Assembly (NCBI GenBank): GCA_020725105.1 | Contig: DYFQ01000018.1 | Span: 16,671-50,280, forward strand | Reading direction: 5' to 3' | DNA: 33,610 bases | Source: Symbiobacterium thermophilum | Lineage (GTDB): Bacteria; Bacillota; Sulfobacillia; DYFQ01 | Notes under the pieces: model-generated | What the model was told of the DNA's origin: nothing | Databases searched by the model: none | The model's input: only the letters and a program-made list of their open reading frames with translations | Part shown: piece after piece, positions 9,689-17,695 of the stretch | Position numbering within the stretch: position 1 is the stretch's first letter | Layout of the letters: each line of letters starts with the position of its first letter | Made by a program: the position numbers and the translations under genes

Positions 9689-9715
9689 CCCGCCGTCGCC
9701 CGGAGCGACGGCGGG
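9689..9715 (-). repeat. Perfect 11-bp inverted repeat in the ctpA leader
   Basis: CCCGCCGTCGC (9689-9699) and its exact complement (9705-9715) flank a 5-base loop, about 33-59 bases upstream of the ctpA start. No T-tract follows, so it is not a typical Rho-independent terminator. It could stabilise or regulate the ctpA mRNA leader. Confidence 0.6.
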
Positions 9716-9770
9716 GCTCCAAAACCCCAGCACCCGGCAGATGCTTGACCCTACCGGGGAACGCGCCCTC

Positions 9771-9779
9771 AGTTTACCA
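9771..9779 (-). promoter_or_regulatory. Candidate extended -10 promoter for ctpA
   Basis: Reading the minus strand, TGGTAAACT matches an extended -10 (TGn plus TAAACT). It sits in the 150-bp gap between the M23 peptidase gene and ctpA. No convincing -35 is seen 16-18 bases upstream, which is tolerable for an extended -10. Confidence 0.35.
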
Positions 9780-9807
9780 CAAGGTACTGGTGGCGGGTAG
9801 CGCGGGA

Positions 9808-11034
9808 TTACCTGGGAAGCCAGCCCAGCGGGTCGACCTGTTTGCCGTCCAGCCGGACCTCGAAGTGCAGGTGCGGGCCGGTCGACAGTCCCGTGCTGCC
9901 GACCTTGGCGATGACGGTTCCCGCGGGATGGACGGTGTTGCTGACCCCCAACACCAGCCTGGACGCGTGGGCGTACAGCGTCGACACTCCGGCGCCGTGG
10001 TCCATGATGATGGTCAGCCCGTAACCGCCGAGCGGGCCCGAGTAGATCACGCGGCCCAGCGCGGCCGCGTAGATGTTGGCGCCGGTGGGAGCGGCGATGT
10101 CGAGCCCTTTGTGCATCCGGTACTGCCGGATGACGGGGTGGAAGCGCATGCCAAAGGGCGACGTGATCCGCCGGTACTGCGGGTCGAGCGGCCACCGGAG
10201 CTTGATCTGGGAGCGGTCGGTGGGCAGGCCGCCCAGCCGGGCCATCTCCTTTTGCAGCGCGGCGATGTCCTTGGAGATGCTGTCCTCGAGGCGTTCCTGC
10301 TCCTCGATGGCGCGCAGGTACTCCTCCGCCTGGCTCTGCAGGGAAGCCAGGGTCCGCTCGCGCTGGAGCTTGTCCGCTTCGAAGCTGGCCTTCTTGAACC
10401 TGGTCTCGGCGGCCAGGCGTTCGACACGGGCGCGGGCCTCCTCCAGTTCCGCCTTGCGCCGGGCGACCGTCTCGCGATAGGCGTCGGCCTCGCGCATCAA
10501 CTGGATGTCGGCGCCGATGATCTGCTGCAGGACGGAAAGGCGGGTGAGAAAGTCGGAAAAGGTCGTCGCGGAAAAGAGGACCTCGAAGTAGCTGACGGTA
10601 CCCAGTTCGTAGGCGGCGCGGACCCTGCCCCGCAAAAGCTCGATGCGGCGGGCGAGCTGGGCCTCGGCCGCCCGCAGTTCCCGGGTGATGGCTTCCACCT
10701 GCCGGCGGGCTTCAGCCAGTTGCTGTTCGAGAACGGCCAATTCCCGCTCGGTGAGGTGCAGCCGCTTCTCGATGCGCTGCAGCTCCGAGAAGACGCTGCG
10801 CTCCCGCTGCTTGGTCTGCTGGAGCAGCTGGCGGTGGCGGTCCAGTTGCCGCTGGATCCGGAGCAGGTCGTCCTGCTTTTCCTTCAACTGGTCGGAGACG
10901 CGGCGCAGGTCGTCCGCGGCCGAGGCTCCGGCCGGCGCCGCCCGGAAGCCGGTGAACAGGCCCGCCACAAAGACAACGGCCAGTCCCAGGGCCAGGACGC
11001 GACTGACTTTCCGGGCTCCGCCAGACACCGCCAT
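9808..11034 (-). CDS. Secreted coiled-coil M23 murein hydrolase (FtsEX-associated, EnvC/PcsB-like)
   Basis: 408-residue exported protein: an N-terminal signal or anchor (about 10-35), a long charged coiled coil (about 38-260) and a C-terminal M23/LytM domain. Zinc and catalytic residues are visible in MHKGLD, YAHAS and HLHFE, so the peptidase should be active, unlike E. coli EnvC whose LytM domain is degenerate. Position directly after ftsX suggests that FtsEX gates its septal hydrolase activity, as FtsEX does for EnvC, PcsB or CwlO. Its start is 60 bp after the ftsX stop. The ATG at 11034 is close to the GAGGTGG motif, so the GTG two codons later (11028), with better spacing, may be the true start. 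Confidence 0.9.
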   Translation of the reverse strand: MAVSGGARKVSRVLALGLAVVFVAGLFTGFRAAPAGASAADDLRRVSDQLKEKQDDLLRIQRQLDRHRQLLQQTKQRERSVFSELQRIEKRLHLTERELAVLEQQLAEARRQVEAITRELRAAEAQLARRIELLRGRVRAAYELGTVSYFEVLFSATTFSDFLTRLSVLQQIIGADIQLMREADAYRETVARRKAELEEARARVERLAAETRFKKASFEADKLQRERTLASLQSQAEEYLRAIEEQERLEDSISKDIAALQKEMARLGGLPTDRSQIKLRWPLDPQYRRITSPFGMRFHPVIRQYRMHKGLDIAAPTGANIYAAALGRVIYSGPLGGYGLTIIMDHGAGVSTLYAHASRLVLGVSNTVHPAGTVIAKVGSTGLSTGPHLHFEVRLDGKQVDPLGWLPR

Positions 11035-11093
11035 CCACCTCACGACCGGGACCCGGCCACCCTCCGGCGGGGAGCCGGCCCTCTCGGATCCGG

Positions 11094-11983
11094 CTACACT
11101 CGCAAGAAGCGCCGCAACGAAACCGTGCTGCCAACGGCGCCGAGGAACGCGCCCAGGACCACCAGGACCAGGTTCGTCCGACGGACGAACTCCCTGGCCG
11201 CCTCCCCCGCCAGCAGCGGCAGGAACGGAACCACCCGCTCCGCCTGCTCCACCAGCCACGGATACCCCTGCCAGGTGAGGCCGGCGGTCAGGCCCGCCCC
11301 CAGCATCCCGAGGAACAGGCCTTCCAGCAGGAAGGGCCACCTGATGAACCAATCGGTGGCCCCGACCAGTTTCATGATGCCGATCTCTTCCCGGCGGGCG
11401 AAGACGGTGAGCCGCACGGTGTTGGAGATGATGAGCACCGTGGCGACGGTCAAAAGCGCCACCAGGCCCAACCCGATCCAGCGGACAAACCTGGTGACGC
11501 TGAAGAGCTTGTCCACGAACACCTGGCCGTAGTTGACCTCGGCCACGCCCTGGAGCCGGCTGATGACCTCCGCCGTGGGCACCACCTGCTCGGGCCGGGC
11601 CACGGCCACCTCCAGGCTGTCACGGAGGGGGTTCATCTCCTCCACCGCGTCCAGGAGTTCGCGCCGGCTGCCGAACTGCTCCCGCAGCCGTTCCAGAGCC
11701 TCCTCGCGGGTCACCACCTCGACGGAGGCGACCCCCTCCAGCCCGGCCACGGCCTTGGCCAGCGCCTCGCGGGTCTCGGGAGTCGCGTCCTCGGCGATGA
11801 ATACCCTGATCTGCACCTGGGCCTCGACCGCGGCGGCCAGGTGGTCCAGGTTTCCGGCCACCAGGAGCGTGCTCGCCAGCACGGTCAGGCACACGGCCAC
11901 GGTGGTGACGGAGGCCAGGCTCATGAGGGAGTTCCTGCGCAGGCTGGCCAGGGCTTCACGGGTACCGTAGGCCAGGGCGCGGA

Positions 11984-11987
<4 letters not shown>
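11094..11987 (-). CDS. ftsX: Cell-division ABC transporter-like permease FtsX
   Basis: 297-residue FtsX. It has an N-terminal transmembrane segment (about 20-45), an extracellular domain (about 50-160) and three C-terminal transmembrane segments, the standard FtsX topology. With FtsE it forms a transmembrane signalling complex that activates peptidoglycan hydrolases rather than transporting a solute. Its GTG start overlaps the ftsE stop by four bases (GTGA), so the two are translationally coupled. The next gene encodes the likely hydrolase partner. In B. subtilis FtsEX is needed for normal entry into sporulation, which fits the promoter found upstream of ftsE here. Confidence 0.96.
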
Positions 11988-12718
<731 letters not shown>

Positions 12719-13131
12719 CGGCCGTCACCCTAGCCTTCCTGGCGGGAGCGAGGCTTCAGCTCCGGGCCAACAAAAACGCGGCGACTTCCGCCTATCCCGG
12801 CTGAAGCCCCCGCACTGGCCGCCAGATAGCCGTTTTCGCCGCAGGCGAATCGACACGGCCCGCGCGATAGCCACCTTCACTGGATACGGGTGCCGGTTAT
12901 TCGACATAAAACACGGTTTTTCCTGCGACTCACAGCGCTCTCCGTCGCAAACCTTGACGGGCGTGCTGCAAGCCAAGGCTTCGATCCGCGCCAACCCGGC
13001 GGGCATCTACGATCGAGACCTGGTCATGCAGATTATGGACGAGCAGCGGCGAAACGACGAACTGCGCCGGCACGCCGCCACGTAACAAGGTCCAGGCCAG
13101 CGGAAAGAGGGTTTCGTGCGACTCCCCGGGT
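12719..13131. other. 413-bp gap upstream of ftsE: sigma-H promoter, otherwise mostly featureless
   Basis: The gap between the transketolase and ftsE genes holds a sigma-H-like promoter (12899-12926) facing ftsE. A possible short plus-strand reading frame (12954-13085) ends ASIRANPAGIYDRDLV plus a charged helix; it has no visible ribosome-binding site and I do not call it a gene. A minus-strand frame covers 12725-13006 but shows biased, shadow-like composition. The 5' UTR from the sigma-H start to ftsE would be about 170 bases. No terminator was found. Confidence 0.5.
12899..12926 (-). promoter_or_regulatory. Sigma-H-type promoter upstream of ftsEX
   Basis: Minus strand: -35 GCAGGAAAA (12926-12918), 12-base spacer, -10 GTCGAAT (12905-12899). 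This fits the B. subtilis sigma-H consensus RNAGGAWWW-N11/12-RNNGAAT at every defined position. The same -10 also contains TGTCGAA, a Spo0A-box core, so overlap of the two is possible. The predicted transcript reads into ftsE about 180 bp downstream. Confidence 0.6.
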
Positions 13132-14118
13132 TCAGTCAGCCTTCCTCCGCAGCACCCGGCGGGCGGCGGAGACGATGTCGTCGGGGGTCAGCCCGCGGGC
13201 CTTCAGCAGGTCCTTCCAGGTGCCGGACTCGCCGAACACGTCCTTGATGCCCACCCGTTCCATGGGCGTGGGCCGGCGTTCGCCCAGGACTTCCGCCACC
13301 GCGGAGCCCAGGCCGCCGATGACGCTGTGCTCCTCGCAGGTCACCACGGCGCCCGTCCGGGCGGCGGCCGCGCAGACCGTCTCCTCGTCCAGGGGCTTCA
13401 CCGTGGAGACGTTGAGCACCAGGGCCTCGATGCCCTCGGCCGCCAGCCGCTCGGCGGCGGCCAGGGCCTGGCTGACCATGATGCCGCAGGCCATCAGGGC
13501 CACGTCCCGGCCCTCCCGTAGGACGGTGGCCCGGCCCAGCCGGAACCGGTAGCCCTCGGCGTCGAAGATCACCGGCACGCTGGGCCGGCCCATGCGGAGA
13601 TAGACCGGGCCGTGGTGGGCGTGGATGGCCCGCACGGCCTGGGCGGTCTCCACCGCGTCGGCGGGCACCACGACGGTGAGGTTGGGCAGGCTCCGCATGA
13701 GGGCGATGTCCTCCACGGTCTGGTGGGACCCGCCGTCCTCCCCGACCGTGACGCCGGCGTGGCTCAGGCAGATCTTGACGTTGAGGGCCGGGTAGGCGAT
13801 GGAGTTCCGCAGCGGTTCAAAGGCCCGGCCGGTGCCGAAGACGGCGAAGGTGGAGACGAAGGGCTTCTTGCCCGCCAGGGCCAGGCCGGCGGCGATGCCC
13901 ATCAGGTTCTGCTCGGCGATGCCCACCTCGAAGAAGCGCTCGGGAAAGCGCTCGGCGAACTTGATGGTCTTGGTGGACTTGGCCAGGTCGGCGTCGAGGA
14001 CCACGATGTCCGGGTCCTCGGCCCCCAGCTGGGCCAGGGCGTCGCCGTAGGCGTCCCGGGTGGCCACGGCCCGGGGCGGCGACTCGGTCTTGGCCAGCAG
14101 CAGGCGGGGCCCGTCCAC
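13132..14118 (-). CDS. Transketolase, C-terminal subunit
   Basis: About 328 residues covering the pyrimidine-binding and C-terminal domains of transketolase. With the adjacent N-terminal subunit it should form a complete thiamine-diphosphate enzyme that moves two-carbon units in the pentose phosphate pathway. The ThDP-activating glutamate lies in GIAEQNLMGIAAG, after a DADLAKST motif. The HAGVTVGEDGGSHQ segment and a C-terminal transketolase/pyruvate-ferredoxin-type domain (EEHSVIGGLGSAVAE) follow. The first possible GTG (14124) overlaps the upstream stop as GTGA. The GTG at 14118 has better spacing (7) from GGGGAGG and was chosen. DXP synthase is excluded because the protein is split and lacks that family's longer N-terminal domain. 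Confidence 0.93.
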   Translation of the reverse strand: MDGPRLLLAKTESPPRAVATRDAYGDALAQLGAEDPDIVVLDADLAKSTKTIKFAERFPERFFEVGIAEQNLMGIAAGLALAGKKPFVSTFAVFGTGRAFEPLRNSIAYPALNVKICLSHAGVTVGEDGGSHQTVEDIALMRSLPNLTVVVPADAVETAQAVRAIHAHHGPVYLRMGRPSVPVIFDAEGYRFRLGRATVLREGRDVALMACGIMVSQALAAAERLAAEGIEALVLNVSTVKPLDEETVCAAAARTGAVVTCEEHSVIGGLGSAVAEVLGERRPTPMERVGIKDVFGESGTWKDLLKARGLTPDDIVSAARRVLRRKAD

Positions 14119-14120
14119 GG

Positions 14121-14996
14121 TCACGCCTCCCCGTCCAGCGGCGGCGGCGGCTCGAGGCCGGCCGCCGCGGCCCAAGCGTCGAGTTCCGCCAGGGCCTGGC
14201 GCAACTGCTCCGGCGAGGCCGGCTTGCCGTGCCAGTCCAGTTCGTGCTCCATGAAGGACACGCCCTTGCCCTTTACCGTGTGGGCGATGATCATGGTCGG
14301 CCGTCCGGCCGTCCGGCGGGCCTCGGCCAGCGCGTCGAGGATCTGGACCAGGTCGTGGCCGTCCACCTCCACCACGTGCCAGCCAAAGGCGCGGAACTTG
14401 TCGTCCAGGGGTTCGGGGTTCATGATCTCCCGGACCGGACCGTCCGTCTCCAGCCCGTTGAAGTCGAGAAGGGCGCACAGGTTGTCCAGGCGGAAGTGGG
14501 CGGCGGCCATGGCGGCCTCCCAGACCATCCCCTCCTGGCACTCGCCGTCGCCGATGACGGTGTAGACGCGCCACGGCCGGCGGTCGAGCTTCCCGGCCAG
14601 CGCCATTCCCACCGCGATGGAGATGCCGTTACCCAGCGAGCCGGTGGCCGCCTCGACGCCCGGGGTCTTCAGGTCGGGGTGCCCCTGCAGGAAGCTGCCG
14701 AGCTGGCGCAGGGTGAGGAGCTCCCGGCGGTCGAAGAACCCGCGCTCGGCCAGGGCGGCGAACTGGGCCGGGCAGCCATGGCCCTTGGAGAGGACGAACC
14801 GGTCCCGTTCGGGCCAGTCGGGGCACCGGGGGTCCACGCGCAGCTCGTGAAAGTAAAGGGCGGCCATGATCTCCGCCATCGACAGGGAACTGGAGGGATG
14901 ACCCGAGGCGGCCCTGGTGGTCATGATCAGGCTGTGGCGGCGGATCGTGTAGGCGTGGGTCTGGAGCCGCTTGATGAGGTCCGGGGGATAGCTCAC
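14121..14996 (-). CDS. Transketolase, N-terminal subunit
   Basis: 291 residues covering the ThDP diphosphate-binding domain of a split transketolase. SGHPSSSLS near residue 31 and SKGHGCPAQFA carry cofactor-contact residues. The diphosphate/Mg motif runs from GDGECQEG to LLDFNG. The C-terminus has HTVKGKGVSFME. Two-subunit transketolases like this are common in Archaea and clostridia. The GTG start overlaps the wecG stop by four bases (GTGA). An AAGGAGG lies about 13 bases upstream and a closer AAGG is also present. The reading frame continues upstream but that part is Gly/Arg/Ala-rich shadow of wecG. It is coupled to the C-terminal subunit downstream. Confidence 0.94.
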   Translation of the reverse strand: MSYPPDLIKRLQTHAYTIRRHSLIMTTRAASGHPSSSLSMAEIMAALYFHELRVDPRCPDWPERDRFVLSKGHGCPAQFAALAERGFFDRRELLTLRQLGSFLQGHPDLKTPGVEAATGSLGNGISIAVGMALAGKLDRRPWRVYTVIGDGECQEGMVWEAAMAAAHFRLDNLCALLDFNGLETDGPVREIMNPEPLDDKFRAFGWHVVEVDGHDLVQILDALAEARRTAGRPTMIIAHTVKGKGVSFMEHELDWHGKPASPEQLRQALAELDAWAAAAGLEPPPPLDGEA

Positions 14997-15772
14997 CGGT
15001 GACCTTGTGCCTCCTTGCGCCCCGCCCGCCGGCGCCCGAGCCGGGCCAGCAGCACGGCGGCGGCGAACCGCGGCAACACCAGCTGGCGGCGGAGCCGCCT
15101 GGGCTCCCGGACGAGCCGGTAGAGCCATTCCAGGTTGGCCCGCTGCCAGCCCTCGGGCGCTCTGGCCACCCGGCCGGCGATCACGTCAAAGCTACCGCCC
15201 ACGCCCATCAGCACCATTTTAGCCAGAGCCGACCGATTCCTGCCCATCCACCGCTCCTGGCGGGGGGAACCCATCCCGACGAAGACCAGGTGGGGTCCGG
15301 CGGCCCGGATCGCGTCCAGGACGGCCGGAAGCTCGCCGGCGGTGAGGTACCCGTGGCGGAACCCTACCACCGTGGTGGCGCCGTAGGTCTTGCGGATGCG
15401 GCTCTCGGCCGCCGCCGCCACTTCGGGAGCGCCGCCCAGGAGGTAAACCCGGTAGTCCCTCCTGGCCGCCAGTTCAAGCAGCCTCAGGAACAGGTCGTAG
15501 CCCGCCACCCGTCCCGCCAGCGGCCGGCCCAGCAGCCGAGACGCCCAGACCAGGCCAACTCCATCCGGGACCGCCAGGTCGGCCTCGCGCAACACGGCCA
15601 GGAGTTCGGGGTCGCGCCGGGCCGCCATCACCATCTCCGGGTTGGGCGTCACCACCAGCCCGCCCGCGCCGGCCCGGACCAGCCGGTCGACCACCTCGAC
15701 CGCCTGGTCCATGGTGACATTATCCACCGGAACCCCCAGGACGTCCACTCGCAGGGAGCCTTCAGCCGCCAC
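14993..15772 (-). CDS. WecG/TagA/CpsF-family glycosyltransferase
   Basis: 259-residue GT26 glycosyltransferase. TagA homologues transfer ManNAc onto GlcNAc-diphospho-undecaprenol to complete the linkage unit of wall polymers. Family motifs are clear: LGVPVDNVTM near the N-terminus, VTPNPEM, the catalytic aspartate in PDGVGLVWASRLLG, and GMGSPRQERWM. The C-terminus (about residues 205-255) is basic and probably mediates membrane association. The GTG at 15772 overlaps the csaB-like gene's stop by 11 bases and leaves a short leader before the conserved RVDVLGVP. GTG 15748 is an alternative. Next to the csaB-like gene it suggests secondary cell-wall polymer synthesis. Confidence 0.92.
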   Translation of the reverse strand: MAAEGSLRVDVLGVPVDNVTMDQAVEVVDRLVRAGAGGLVVTPNPEMVMAARRDPELLAVLREADLAVPDGVGLVWASRLLGRPLAGRVAGYDLFLRLLELAARRDYRVYLLGGAPEVAAAAESRIRKTYGATTVVGFRHGYLTAGELPAVLDAIRAAGPHLVFVGMGSPRQERWMGRNRSALAKMVLMGVGGSFDVIAGRVARAPEGWQRANLEWLYRLVREPRRLRRQLVLPRFAAAVLLARLGRRRAGRKEAQGHR

Positions 15773-16868
15773 CGGCGCTACCCGCCTCGCCGAGCGCCCC
15801 GAGGGCCAGCGAAGCGTTGTCCCGCGCCGCCGCCGCCAGGGGCCTGGTTGCTCTGAGGATGTTGCGGCTGAGCTTGTCCCGGTCCCGCCAGGCCGTCTCC
15901 AGCCGGAAGAGCACGTCCTCGGCCCGGGCGCTCTCACAGTGCAGGGCCGGTCCCAGGCCCACCTTTTCGGCGAACGCCGCCACCCACGGCTCGGAGCTGA
16001 CGGGGACCGTCGGGACGCCGGCGGCGGCCGCCAGGACCATGCTTTCCAGGTCCATGCTGAGCAGGAGGTCAAACCTGGCCACGTGCTCCACCAGTTCGCC
16101 GCCTTCGATCGGCCGGCCGTGAACGGTGACCCGGTCAGGGTGCCGCACGGCCTTGAGCACCGCCCGGCAGACCACCAGATCGTTGGGGTAGCACATGGGA
16201 AACAGCGCGACCTCGGCGTCCAGGTTGGCCGCCAGGTGGTCGGCCACCCTGGCCAGCATGGCGACGCGCGAGGCCGCCTCTTCCGACGAGCGGGGCGCGA
16301 TGCCCAGCACCGGACCCCTTGCCGGCCGGCCAGCGGGGGCCGCCCCACTCTGGCCCACGTCCCCGCCCAGGGACAGGCAGGGATAGGCGGTCACCTTCAC
16401 CGGCGGGCGGCGGACGCCCAGGCCCTCCAGCGCCTCCCGACTACTGGCGCAGGGCAGCAGGATCAGGTCCGCCTGGTCGAGCAACCGGTGGCAGAGCCGG
16501 CGGAGGAGCGGCGACCGCAACGGGCCAAACCCCAGCCCGCACAGGACCACCTTGCGGCGCAGGGCGTTGGCGAGGCCCATGAGACCCAGCGTGTAGCGGA
16601 CGTCGGAGCCACGGTTCAGGTCGTGGAACCCCCCACCCGCCACGAGAAAGCCACTGGCCGAGCGGAGCGCCCGGGCGATGGCCACCACGTCGGACCGACC
16701 GATCGACCTGACGCCGTGCACGCGGCCGGTCCGTCCCGGCCGGCCCGACACCACGGTAAGCCCGACGTCGGGGTTTTGCGCCCGCAGATCGCGGACCAGG
16801 GCGGCCAGGGTGGCCTCGTGGCCCGCGCCGCCCAGGCCGAAGGGGCCGCACAGCACCAGACCGGGCAT
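15762..16868 (-). CDS. csaB: CsaB-like polysaccharide pyruvyltransferase homologue, hallmark residues altered
   Basis: 368-residue protein of the polysaccharide pyruvyl transferase family. Typical CsaB adds ketal pyruvate from PEP to wall-polymer ManNAc, creating the binding site for S-layer SLH domains. The overall GT-B-like pattern is kept: VAGGGFHDL at 76-84 for the usual GGGSLLQD, SREALEGLGV near 143-152, and a C-terminal domain ending in a helical DKLSRNI region. Key motifs deviate, however. The usual SMRLHxLIFAA, whose Arg and His contact PEP, is SMDLESMVLAA here (271-281). The N-terminal GNxGDE is GLGGAGHE, and the usual RD before SxExL is PC. It may be a diverged-specificity or inactive copy. 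ATG start one base after the DUF2993 stop (TGAGATG). Confidence 0.85.
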   Translation of the reverse strand: MPGLVLCGPFGLGGAGHEATLAALVRDLRAQNPDVGLTVVSGRPGRTGRVHGVRSIGRSDVVAIARALRSASGFLVAGGGFHDLNRGSDVRYTLGLMGLANALRRKVVLCGLGFGPLRSPLLRRLCHRLLDQADLILLPCASSREALEGLGVRRPPVKVTAYPCLSLGGDVGQSGAAPAGRPARGPVLGIAPRSSEEAASRVAMLARVADHLAANLDAEVALFPMCYPNDLVVCRAVLKAVRHPDRVTVHGRPIEGGELVEHVARFDLLLSMDLESMVLAAAAGVPTVPVSSEPWVAAFAEKVGLGPALHCESARAEDVLFRLETAWRDRDKLSRNILRATRPLAAAARDNASLALGALGEAGSAGGG

Positions 16869-16869
16869 C

Positions 16870-17580
16870 TCAGTCGGCGCTCTCGGCCTCGATCACGAGC
16901 CAGCCAGGCTCCAGCCGGACCTCGCGGGCCCGCAACGGGGTGGGAAACAGGGTCAGGTCGATGAACGGCTCGGGGCCGCCCAGCATCTCGGTTAGCACCG
17001 GCAGGAACTCGGCAGGCAGTTTCACGCCTTCGACCGCCACCTCCTGGAACACGAAGGCCACCCGGGTGCCGTCCTGGACGGCGGTCATGGTCCCCACGGC
17101 CGCGACGCGCACCGGCCGCCCGGCCAGCACCATCCGCCCGCCGACCCTGAGCCGGCCGGCTTCGACCTCCAGTTCAGGCTCGGTGAGCCGCGGAACGCTC
17201 TCCAGGAGGTACTGGCGGAGGTGGTCCTGGTGCACCCGGACGGTGACTTCGAGGCCCTCGGCCCGGGTCACCACCACTTCCCTGCGGGTGAGCAGCTCTC
17301 GCAGGTTGAGGCTGAGCTGTCCGACGCTGACGGTGAGTTCGTCGATGATCAGGCCGGTGGTGGGGACGCTCCTGGATTCCACGGTCACCCGGTCGATCCG
17401 GCCCAGGAGCATCTTGAGGGCGGGATACGCCTTCAGCCGCACGTCGGCCTCGGCCGGTGGGCCGAACTTCCGCACCAGGCTGACCTCGAGGGCCCGTTCC
17501 GCGAACCTGGGCAACGCCAGTTCCGCCAGGCCAAGCAGGATAGCCAGGCTTACCAGGGCAACGATCAGAGGCCGCAACAT
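16870..17580 (-). CDS. DUF2993 (LmeA-like) lipid-binding-type protein
   Basis: 236-residue protein with one N-terminal signal or anchor (LIVALVSLAILLGLAEL, about 5-21), then a beta-rich exported domain. Hallmarks of DUF2993 are visible: the AYPALKMLLGRIDRVTVESRSV segment (about 52-73), alternating polar/apolar strands, and GWLVIEA at the C-terminus. The mycobacterial relative LmeA is a periplasmic phospholipid-binding protein needed for lipomannan elongation. A role here in envelope lipid or polymer handling is inferred from that family and the adjacent csaB-like and wecG genes. ATG start with GGGAGG six bases upstream. It is tightly linked to the csaB-like gene downstream, and 115 bp separates it from prfB upstream. 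Confidence 0.85.
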   Translation of the reverse strand: MLRPLIVALVSLAILLGLAELALPRFAERALEVSLVRKFGPPAEADVRLKAYPALKMLLGRIDRVTVESRSVPTTGLIIDELTVSVGQLSLNLRELLTRREVVVTRAEGLEVTVRVHQDHLRQYLLESVPRLTEPELEVEAGRLRVGGRMVLAGRPVRVAAVGTMTAVQDGTRVAFVFQEVAVEGVKLPAEFLPVLTEMLGGPEPFIDLTLFPTPLRAREVRLEPGWLVIEAESAD

Positions 17581-17695
17581 GGAGGACCTCCCTTGTGCCG
17601 GCTCCTGCGTGAAGCTTTCGTGTCCGGACGGTCAATTCCTGGGACGGACCGGGCGAGCCAGGAGTTCCCGGCCCGGCCGGGTCACCGCCGGGCCG

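Noticed and set aside
7176-9800. An 874-codon open frame on the plus strand, and similar long plus-strand frames over uvrB (5324-7210) and secA (19956-21722)
   Set aside because: They lie antisense to clearly identified genes, have low-complexity Gly/His/Val/Pro-rich composition and show no domains; such long shadows are expected in G+C-rich coding DNA.
12900-12906. TGTCGAA read as an independent Spo0A box before ftsE
   Set aside because: It coincides with the -10 of a perfect sigma-H promoter, which explains it better. Dual use is possible but not needed.
12725-13006. 93-codon minus-strand frame in the ftsE leader
   Set aside because: No good ribosome-binding site, shadow-like composition, and it spans the sigma-H promoter; no recognisable domain.
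15773-16348. Long N-terminal extension of the wecG frame
   Set aside because: It is Trp/Arg/Ser-rich shadow of the csaB-like gene; the TagA domain starts near 15748.
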